Below are positions 1-5,258 of a stretch of DNA of 5,582 nucleotides, one piece after another. The stretch is from the NCBI GenBank assembly GCA_025936595.1, contig JAICTB010000158.1:1-5582 (forward strand). Direction: 5' to 3'. The DNA is from Thermoleophilia bacterium (GTDB lineage: Bacteria; Actinomycetota; Thermoleophilia; Gaiellales; Gaiellaceae). Made by a program: the position numbers and the translations under genes. The notes under the pieces were generated by a model. It was not told where the DNA came from and did no database searches. It saw only the letters and a list, made by a program, of their open reading frames with translations. Every line of letters starts with the position of its first letter. Position 1 is the first letter of the stretch.

Positions 1-404
1 CTCCCGAGCAGGCCGAGGGCCGCGTCGCCGGGCCGGCTGCCGACGTCTACTCGCTCGGCGTCGTGCTCGACGAGTTGCTGAGGGACGCGACTGCGGACGA
101 CCGCGCGCTGATCGCCCGCTGCCGTTCCGAGAACGCGGCGAAGCGCCCTTCGGCTCGCCAGGTCGCTGCGGTACTGCGGGGAGACACGATTGCCGCGCCG
201 ACGCGCGTGCTCCAGGCTCGGCGGACATCGCACCGCACGCTCCTCCTCGCAGCGGCCGCCGCCGCGGCGATCGTCGCTGCGATCGCGATCGGTCTCGCGG
301 CCTCGTCCGGTCACCCGCAGCGCGTCACGCCCGTATCCCACGCGACGAGCCCGGGGCAGCAGGCGCGCAACCTCGGCGCGTGGCTCGAGAAGTACTCGCG
401 CTAA
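1..404 (+). CDS. Transmembrane Ser/Thr protein kinase, C-terminal part (5' end outside window)
   Basis: This is the last 133 residues of a bacterial (Hanks-type) Ser/Thr protein kinase. The reading frame is open from position 3, and the stop is TAA at 402-404. Visible residues 1-3 (PEQ) match the end of the activation segment (the APE motif). Residues 13-19 (ADVYSLG) are subdomain IX with its invariant Asp. Residues 47-50 (KRPS) are subdomain XI with its conserved Arg. About 30 residues then lead to a single Ala/Ile/Leu-rich membrane segment (about 79-101) and a short C-terminal tail of about 32 residues, predicted outside the membrane. No PASTA or other sensor domain is present in the tail. 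The stretch between subdomains IX and XI is unusually short, so the subdomain X/alpha-G region seems missing. ATP-binding and catalytic-loop motifs would lie upstream, so activity cannot be judged. It converges on a sigma factor gene with overlapping stop codons. The kinase family call is confident; the substrate is unknown. Confidence 0.88.
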   Translation, partial: PEQAEGRVAGPAADVYSLGVVLDELLRDATADDRALIARCRSENAAKRPSARQVAAVLRGDTIAAPTRVLQARRTSHRTLLLAAAAAAAIVAAIAIGLAASSGHPQRVTPVSHATSPGQQARNLGAWLEKYSR

Positions 405-985
405 ACGACGTCGGCGTGCGCGGCCGAGCGGTCGAACGTGATCCCGTGCCGTGCGAGCGCGACCTGCACGTCTTCGCGCGCCTTGAAGATCCGCCACTTG
501 ACGGTCGCGAGCGTGATCTCGAGCGAATCGGCGATCTCGTTGTAGGACAGGCCGACCACGTCCCGGAGCAGGAGCGCCATCTTGAGGTCGACCGGCAGCT
601 CGTCGATCGCCCGCCAGAGCGCGTCGATCGTCTCGACGCGCTCGACCGGCGCGTCGACCACCTCGAGCTGAGGCGCGTCGTCGAGGTTGACCGGCGAGAA
701 CGGCCGCCGCTCCTTCGCGCGCAGCTCGTCGAGCACGCGGTTCTTCGTCACCTGGAAGAGCCACGTCGTGAACTTGCAGCGCAGCGAGAACCGCGGCAGC
801 CCCTGGAAGACACGCAGGAAGACCTCCTGCGTCAGATCCTCGGCGAGTGCCTTGTCGCCGTTCGTCAGCCGCAGGATGTAGTTGTAGACCGGCGTCTCGT
901 AGGTGCGGACGATGATCGCAAACGCACGCTCGTCACCACGCTGGGCCTTCCGCAGAATCGCCAGATCGGGCTGTGGGAGCGACAA
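401..985 (-). CDS. ECF-type RNA polymerase sigma factor (sigma-70 family)
   Basis: This 194-residue protein directs RNA polymerase to a specific promoter set. Region sigma2 spans about residues 20-90, with the core-binding DLTQEVFLRVF segment at 50-60 and the aromatic -10 recognition stretch (FTTWLFQVTKNRV) around 72-84. A linker of about 35 residues follows. Region sigma4 covers about 122-177, with LPVDLKMALLLRDV and the helix-turn-helix GLSYNEIADSLEITLATVKWRIFKAR. Regions 1.1 and 3 are absent, as is usual for the ECF group, and the length is typical. The start is taken as TTG (985-983): an in-frame TAA lies upstream at 1030-1028, no ATG or GTG occurs between them, and the first internal Met is residue 136. 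No Shine-Dalgarno is visible. No anti-sigma gene is adjacent: the downstream neighbour is the convergent kinase, the upstream one gpmI, 42 nt away. Control by the kinase is only a conjecture. Confidence 0.93.
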   Translation of the reverse strand: MSLPQPDLAILRKAQRGDERAFAIIVRTYETPVYNYILRLTNGDKALAEDLTQEVFLRVFQGLPRFSLRCKFTTWLFQVTKNRVLDELRAKERRPFSPVNLDDAPQLEVVDAPVERVETIDALWRAIDELPVDLKMALLLRDVVGLSYNEIADSLEITLATVKWRIFKAREDVQVALARHGITFDRSAAHADVV

Positions 986-993
986 GGGACCGG

Positions 994-1022
994 AGTATAG
1001 CCCTGCTTTGGGCCACTTTCCC
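994..1022 (-). promoter_or_regulatory. Candidate promoter of the sigma factor gene, near-leaderless
   Basis: In the 42-nt gap between gpmI and the sigma gene the minus strand reads TATACT at 999-994, a good -10 hexamer. It ends 8 nt before the TTG start, so transcription would begin within 0-3 nt of the start codon. A GGGAAA sequence lies 17 nt upstream (1022-1017). It is not the housekeeping TTGACA, but it resembles the GGAA core of ECF-type -35 elements, which would fit autoregulation. The hexamer match is seen directly; promoter function and self-control are inferred. Confidence 0.4.
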
Positions 1023-1027
1023 CCGCC

Positions 1028-2488
1028 TTACCGAGGATTTACCAGGTCTTCACCGGTCATCTCGGACGGGGGCTCGATACCCAGCAGATGCAGGGCCGTC
1101 GGGGCGAGATCGGCGAGCTCGCCGCCCGCCCGCAGGGTCAGGCCGTGGGCGGTGACGACGAGCGGCACCGGGTTCGTTGTGTGCGCGGTGTGCGGACTGA
1201 CGCCGTCGCCCTCGAGCAGCTGCTCGGCATTCCCGTGATCAGCGGTGACGAGGCAGATGCCGCCGAGCTCCGTCACGCGGTCGATCACCCGGCCGAGGCA
1301 GCGGTCGGCGGTCTCGACCGCCTGAATCGCCGCCGGGATCGAGCCGGTATGCCCGACCATGTCCGGGTTCGCGAAGTTGACGACGCAGAACGCGTATCCG
1401 TCCCCCACCTCGTCGACGACGCGATCGGCGACCTCGTCTGCCGACATCTGCGGCTTCTCGTCATATGCAGCCACGTCACGCGGGCTCGCCACGAGCTCCC
1501 GCGTCTCGCCGGGCCACGCCTCCTCGCGGCCGCCGTTCAGGAAATACGTGACGTGCGCGTACTTCTCCGTCTCCGCGACGTGCAGCTGGCGCAGATCGTG
1601 CTCCGCGATCACCTCCGCCATCGTGTTTGCCACCACCTTCTCCTCGAAGACGATCGGCGTGTCGAGGTCGCCGGCGTAGCGCGTCATCGTCGTGACGTCG
1701 AACTCGCCGTCGAGCAGGAGCTTCGTCAGCTGGCGTCCGCGGTCGGGACGGAAGTTGAAGAAGACGACCGTGTCGCCTGCCTCGACGCCCGGCGCCCCGT
1801 CGACGCAGATCGGCTCGATGAACTCGTCCGTGACGCCGTCGTCGTAGCTGCGCTCGATCGCGCGCAGCAACCCTTCGGCGGGCGACGTGGACGGACAGGC
1901 GCGGCGGGTGATCGCGTCGAAGGCGCGCTCCGTGCGCTCCCATCGCTTGTCACGATCCATCGCGTAGTAGCGGCCGACGACGGTGGCGATCCTCTCCGCG
2001 GGCAGCTCCGCGAGGTCGTCGAGCGCCGCGTGCGGCGAGACGTCGCGCCCGTCGGTGAAGGCGTGGATCCACGTCTTCTCAGGCGCAAAGCGCAGCAGCG
2101 CGTGGAGGTGATCGATGTGCGAGTGCACGCCGCCGTGAGAGACGAGGCCGAGCAGGTGCACGCGCCTGCCGCGAGCGAACGCATCGACCAGCACCGGGTT
2201 CTCGAAGAAGCTCCCGTCCTCGATCGACTTGTTGACGCGCATCAGGTCCTGGTAGAGCCGCCGGCCCGCGCCGATCGTGAGATGACCGACCTCGCTGTTC
2301 CCCATCTGGCCCGGCGGCAGCCCGGCCGCTTCGCCCGACGCCTCGAGCGTCGTGTGCGGGTACGCCGCCCACAGCCGGTCGAAGACCGGCGTCGCCGCCA
2401 GCTCGACGGCGTTCCCCGGGCCCGGAGGCGCGCAGCCCCAGCCGTCCAGGATGACGAGCGTTACGAGAGCTGCGACGCTGCCCGGCAT
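1028..2488 (-). CDS. gpmI: 2,3-bisphosphoglycerate-independent phosphoglycerate mutase
   Basis: This 486-residue cytosolic enzyme interconverts 3- and 2-phosphoglycerate without 2,3-bisphosphoglycerate, using two metal ions (typically manganese) and a phosphoserine intermediate. The alkaline phosphatase superfamily metal and catalytic residues are all visible: Asp15 in LDGWG, the nucleophile Ser65 in GNSEVGH, Asp376 and His380 in NPDMVGH, Asp417-His418 in TADHGN, and His436 in PHTAHTTNP. Substrate-site motifs are also intact: GVHSH (120-124), TDGRD (145-149), FFNFRPDR (243-250) and Lys309 in ETEKYAH. Family members are usually about 510 residues, so this one is slightly short but complete. 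The frame stays open well upstream through tpiA, but the family N-terminus (a few residues before LVILDGWG) fixes the start at ATG 2488-2486. This overlaps the 3' end of tpiA by 28 nt. No Shine-Dalgarno is seen, so translational coupling to tpiA is likely. It is the last gene of the glycolytic cluster. Confidence 0.97.
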   Translation of the reverse strand: MPGSVAALVTLVILDGWGCAPPGPGNAVELAATPVFDRLWAAYPHTTLEASGEAAGLPPGQMGNSEVGHLTIGAGRRLYQDLMRVNKSIEDGSFFENPVLVDAFARGRRVHLLGLVSHGGVHSHIDHLHALLRFAPEKTWIHAFTDGRDVSPHAALDDLAELPAERIATVVGRYYAMDRDKRWERTERAFDAITRRACPSTSPAEGLLRAIERSYDDGVTDEFIEPICVDGAPGVEAGDTVVFFNFRPDRGRQLTKLLLDGEFDVTTMTRYAGDLDTPIVFEEKVVANTMAEVIAEHDLRQLHVAETEKYAHVTYFLNGGREEAWPGETRELVASPRDVAAYDEKPQMSADEVADRVVDEVGDGYAFCVVNFANPDMVGHTGSIPAAIQAVETADRCLGRVIDRVTELGGICLVTADHGNAEQLLEGDGVSPHTAHTTNPVPLVVTAHGLTLRAGGELADLAPTALHLLGIEPPSEMTGEDLVNPR

Positions 2489-3165
2489 ATCGCGGCGAAC
2501 GATTCGACGTCGAGGGAGGCGCCGCCGACGAGAGCTCCGTCGACCGCGTCGTGCGCGAGGAGCTCCGCCACGTTCCCGGCGTTGACCGAGCCGCCGTAGA
2601 GCACGGGCACGTCGAGCAGCTCCTTGATCGTCTCGTGCGCCTGCCGCGCGATCTCCGGCGTCGCCGTCTTGCCCGTGCCGATCGCCCACACGGGCTCGTA
2701 CGCGATCACGAGGTTGTCGTCCGCGTCGAGTGCGGCAACCTGCCGGCGCAGCACCATCTCGGTTTCGCCCGCACTGCGCTCGTGCTCCGTCTCGCCGACG
2801 CACGCGATCACATGCAGGCCGCTCTCGATCGCGGCGCGGCAGCGCCGGCCGACCGTCTCGTCGGTGTCGCCGAAGTGCTGCCGCCGCTCGGAGTGGCCGA
2901 CGATGGTTCCGTAGACGCCGAGCTCGCGCAGCATCGGCGCCGAGATCTCGCCGGTAAACGCGCCTTCGGGGTCCCAATGGCAGTTCTGAGCAAAGACGCC
3001 GATCTCGGTCCCGGCGAGGACCTCGGCGGCGGCACCGAGGGACACGAACGGCGGGCAGACGACGACCTCCACGCTCGTGGGGAGATCGGCCTCCCGCAGG
3101 TCGATGCCGAACGCGCGTGTCTCGGCAGGGCCTTTGAACATCTTCCAGTTCCCGGCGATCAGCAT
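2461..3165 (-). CDS. tpiA: Triosephosphate isomerase
   Basis: This TIM-barrel enzyme interconverts dihydroxyacetone phosphate and D-glyceraldehyde 3-phosphate in glycolysis and gluconeogenesis. The active site is complete: Asn6 and Lys8 in GNWKM, the electrophile His91 in IVGHSERR, the base Glu157 in AYEPVWAIGTGK (the latter part being the mobile phosphate-gripping loop 6), and the phosphate-binding YGGSVN (190-195) and GALVGGASL (210-218). The dimer-interface loop 3 (AQNCHWDPEGAFTGEIS, 59-75) is retained, so a dimer is expected. At 234 residues it is shorter than the usual 250 or so. The N-terminus is trimmed by about four residues, and roughly nine are missing between the helix after loop 6 (AHETIKELL) and the YGGSVN strand. 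The ATG at 3165-3163 puts GNWKM at the expected distance from the N-terminus and lies 10 nt after the pgk stop. No clear Shine-Dalgarno is visible; the gene is probably read by coupling within the operon. Confidence 0.97.
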   Translation of the reverse strand: MLIAGNWKMFKGPAETRAFGIDLREADLPTSVEVVVCPPFVSLGAAAEVLAGTEIGVFAQNCHWDPEGAFTGEISAPMLRELGVYGTIVGHSERRQHFGDTDETVGRRCRAAIESGLHVIACVGETEHERSAGETEMVLRRQVAALDADDNLVIAYEPVWAIGTGKTATPEIARQAHETIKELLDVPVLYGGSVNAGNVAELLAHDAVDGALVGGASLDVESFAAICRAASQLS

Positions 3166-3175
3166 GAGCTGTCCA

Positions 3176-4219
3176 TCATGCCGCGGGGATCGCCGCGACG
3201 CCGGGAAGCTCCTTGCCCTCGAGGAGCTCGAGGGCTGCGCCGCCGCCGGTCGAGATCCACGAGATGCGGTCGGCGACGCCGACCTCGTGGACGGCGCGGA
3301 CGGAGTCGCCTCCGCCGACGACCGTCAGCCCGCTGCATTCGGCGAGCGCGCGTGCGACGGCGAACGTGCCCGCCGCGAAGGCCGGCCACTCGAAGACGCC
3401 CATCGGGCCGTTCCAGAACACCGTTTGCGCGCCGGTGATCCTGCGCGCGAAGTCCTCGCGCGTTTCCGGCCCGATGTCGAGGCCCAGCCATCCCTGCGGC
3501 AGCTCCTCGAATGCGGTCACCTGCGTCTCGGCGTCCGCGTCGAACGACGCTGCCGCGACGATGTCGGCCGGAAGGACCACGTCGAAGGAGAACGGGTTGC
3601 TCGAGCGCACGTCCTCCGCCATCTTCCCGCCGATCAGGACCTCGTCGGCGCGCGAGCCGAGGTTCTCGAGCACCGCGATCTTGTCGTCCACCTTCGCGCC
3701 GCCGGAGACGATCACGAACGGGCGGCCGACCTCGGCGAGCAGCGCGCCGAGGTGGCGGAGCTCTTCGAGCAAGAGCAGGCCGGCGTAGGCCGGCAGCAGA
3801 CCTGCGACTCGAACCGTCGACGCGTGAGCGCGATGCGCCGATCCGAACGCGTCGTTCACGTAGAGGTCGCACCCGTCCGCGAGCTCGCGCGCGAACCGCT
3901 CGTCGTTCGCCGTCTCGCCGGGATCGAAGCGCGTGTTCTCGAACACCGACACGCGCTCGTCGCCGATCAGCTCCGCCAGGCGTGCGCGCACCGGCTCGAT
4001 CGCGTAGCGCTCGTCGCGCCCCTTCGGCCGGCCGAGGTGCGAGCAGACGCGAACCTCACGGGCGCCGCGCCGCAACAGAGAGCGGATCGTCGGCAGGGCC
4101 GCGCGGATGCGAGTGTCGTCCGCGACCCGGGAACCTTCGAGCGGGACGTTCAGGTCGGAGCGGACGAGGACGACCTTGCCGTCGACGTCCGCGGTCTCCA
4201 CGGACCGCGGCAGCCTCAC
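3176..4219 (-). CDS. pgk: Phosphoglycerate kinase, compact form
   Basis: This enzyme transfers phosphate between 1,3-bisphosphoglycerate and ADP to give 3-phosphoglycerate and ATP. The N-terminal substrate domain has VRSDLNVP (19-26; Asp22, Asn24), Arg37 in DDTRI, HLGRPKG (61-67), ENTRF (Arg97) and NDAFGSAHRAHAST (122-135). The C-terminal nucleotide domain has GGAKVDDK (173-180; Lys176, Lys180), LIGGKMA (195-201), WNGPMGVFE (269-277), GGGDS (302-306) and TGGGAALE (324-331). At 347 residues it is well below the usual 385-400. The loss is concentrated after GGKMA: only 14 residues separate it from LPADI, where B. subtilis PGK, from memory, has about 42. The start is GTG 4219-4217, which overlaps the gap stop as GTGA and fits the family N-terminus. 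An in-frame upstream ATG at 4336 would overlap gap by 121 nt and add residues unlike PGK. The reading frame is intact, so this looks like an in-frame deletion, not decay. Confidence 0.95.
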   Translation of the reverse strand: MRLPRSVETADVDGKVVLVRSDLNVPLEGSRVADDTRIRAALPTIRSLLRRGAREVRVCSHLGRPKGRDERYAIEPVRARLAELIGDERVSVFENTRFDPGETANDERFARELADGCDLYVNDAFGSAHRAHASTVRVAGLLPAYAGLLLLEELRHLGALLAEVGRPFVIVSGGAKVDDKIAVLENLGSRADEVLIGGKMAEDVRSSNPFSFDVVLPADIVAAASFDADAETQVTAFEELPQGWLGLDIGPETREDFARRITGAQTVFWNGPMGVFEWPAFAAGTFAVARALAECSGLTVVGGGDSVRAVHEVGVADRISWISTGGGAALELLEGKELPGVAAIPAA

Positions 4220-5217
4220 AGAACGTTCGCGATGAGATCGACCAGCCGGCACGAGTAGCCCCACTCGTTGTCGTACCAGCCGAACACCTTCGCCGAGCTT
4301 CCGTTCGCCATCGTCAGCTCGCTGTCGAACGTGCACGACGCCGGCGAGTGGACGATGGCGGTCGACACGAGCTGCTCGGTCGAGTACACCAGGTACGGCT
4401 CGAGCGGGCCGCTTTCGGCCGCGCGCGTGAACGCCGCGTTGACAGCATCTGCGGTGACGTCCTCCCGGAGCTCGGCGACGAAGTCGGTGATGGAGCCGGT
4501 GGCGACCGGAGCGCGCACGGAGATGCCGTCGATCTTCCCCTTCAGGTGCGGCAGGACGAGGCCGATCGCGCGCGCCGCGCCGGTCGAGGTCGGGATCAGG
4601 TTGATCGCCGCCGCATGCGCGCGGCGCAGGTCCTTGTGCGGTAGGTCGAGCACCTGCTGGTCATTCGTGTACGCGTGGATCGTGGTCATGAACGCCCGCT
4701 CGATGCCGAAGGCGTCGTCGAGGACCTTCGCCATCGGAGCGACGCAGTTCGTCGTGCACGAGGCGTTGGAGATGATCGAGTGCTCGTCCCTGTCGTAGGC
4801 GTCGTCGTTGACGCCGAGCACGAGCGTGATGTCGGGATCGGTCGCGGGCGCCGAGATGACGACCTTCTTCGCGCCCGCGTCGATGTGCTTCTGCGCCGAC
4901 GCGCGATCCGTGAAGAAGCCGGTCGACTCGACGACGACGTCCACGCCGAGCTCGCCCCACGGCAGGTTGGCGGGGTCGCGCTCGGCGAGGCCCTTCAGCT
5001 CTGTGCCGTCCACGACGAGGGAGCCGCCTTCCGCCTTCACCTCGCCCTTGAACGGGCCGAGGACCGAGTCGTGGCGCAGCAGATGCGCCATCGTCGGCAC
5101 GTCGCCGAGGTCGTTGAATGCGACGATCTCGAAGTCCGCGCCGCGCTCGAGCGACGCACGGAAGAAGTTGCGGCCGATCCGGCCGAAGCCGTTGATGCCC
5201 ACGCGGGTCTTCGTCAT
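4216..5217 (-). CDS. gap: Type I glyceraldehyde-3-phosphate dehydrogenase
   Basis: This 333-residue tetrameric enzyme converts glyceraldehyde 3-phosphate, NAD+ and phosphate to 1,3-bisphosphoglycerate. The Rossmann NAD-binding motif GINGFGRIGR is at 7-16, and Asp36 in FNDLGD is the residue expected to bind the adenosine ribose. The catalytic SNASCTTN is at 150-157 with nucleophile Cys154, and the general base is His181 in TIHAYT. STGAA (211-215) and the C-terminal NEWGYS (317-322) are also present. The DLPHKDLRRA segment (191-200) has Leu-Pro where NADP-using plastid enzymes have a Ser, and together with Asp36 this suggests NAD+ preference and a glycolytic role. The length is normal. ATG 5217-5215 gives the exact family N-terminus. 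It is the first gene of the cluster, 28 nt after the carboxypeptidase gene, and its stop codon overlaps the pgk start. No Shine-Dalgarno precedes it; a possible leaderless promoter lies just upstream. Confidence 0.98.
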   Translation of the reverse strand: MTKTRVGINGFGRIGRNFFRASLERGADFEIVAFNDLGDVPTMAHLLRHDSVLGPFKGEVKAEGGSLVVDGTELKGLAERDPANLPWGELGVDVVVESTGFFTDRASAQKHIDAGAKKVVISAPATDPDITLVLGVNDDAYDRDEHSIISNASCTTNCVAPMAKVLDDAFGIERAFMTTIHAYTNDQQVLDLPHKDLRRAHAAAINLIPTSTGAARAIGLVLPHLKGKIDGISVRAPVATGSITDFVAELREDVTADAVNAAFTRAAESGPLEPYLVYSTEQLVSTAIVHSPASCTFDSELTMANGSSAKVFGWYDNEWGYSCRLVDLIANVL

Positions 5218-5223
5218 GCGGCG

Positions 5224-5229
5224 ACTCTA
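5224..5229 (-). promoter_or_regulatory. Candidate -10 box of a leaderless promoter for the glycolytic operon
   Basis: On the minus strand TAGAGT (5229-5224) fits the TANNNT -10 pattern and is followed by exactly six bases before the gap ATG. Transcription would then start at the A of the start codon. No Shine-Dalgarno is present, which agrees with a leaderless message. No -35 match is evident, and the region where one would sit overlaps the hairpin at the end of the carboxypeptidase gene. Six-base matches arise easily by chance, so confidence is low. Confidence 0.3.
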
Positions 5230-5235
5230 ACCAAG

Positions 5236-5258
5236 CACCGGCCGCTTACGCGCCGGTG
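5236..5258 (-). terminator. Stem-loop spanning the M32 carboxypeptidase stop codon; possible terminator
   Basis: The minus-strand RNA can fold as CACCGG pairing with CCGGUG, then CGC with GCG, closed by a GUAA tetraloop with one bulged G on the 3' arm. That is nine pairs, nearly all G-C, and the loop fits the stable GNRA class. The UAA within the loop is the stop codon of the carboxypeptidase gene (5248-5246). The 3' flank (CTTGGTTAG) has no uridine run, so it is not a classical intrinsic terminator. It could instead be a U-less terminator, an RNA 3'-end stabiliser, or an element between the two genes. The pairing is seen; the function is inferred. Confidence 0.4.

Noticed and set aside
380..1000. 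Plus-strand 206-codon frame opposite the sigma factor
   Set aside because: It is a shadow of the sigma gene with biased, motif-free composition.
998..1015. Small inverted repeat after gpmI as a terminator (GCCC/GGGC core)
   Set aside because: The stem has only four Watson-Crick G-C pairs plus one wobble and one A-U, overlaps the candidate -10 box and has no U-tract.
1088..2599. Long plus-strand open frame of 503 codons
   Set aside because: It lies antisense to gpmI and the end of tpiA, its product is Arg/Val/Asp-rich with no recognisable motif, and such shadow frames are expected opposite GC-rich genes.
2489..2977. Upstream extension of the gpmI frame through tpiA, giving a 649-residue product
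   Set aside because: The extra part is low-complexity Arg/Ala sequence in the wrong frame of a clear tpiA gene; the mutase family N-terminus begins at 2488.
4220..4336. Upstream ATG for pgk adding 39 residues
   Set aside because: It would overlap gap by 121 nt and adds sequence unlike PGK; GTG 4219 with the GTGA overlap fits the family start.
3077..4644. Overlapping long plus-strand frames opposite pgk and gap
   Set aside because: Both are Arg-rich shadow translations antisense to well-conserved genes, with no domain resemblance.
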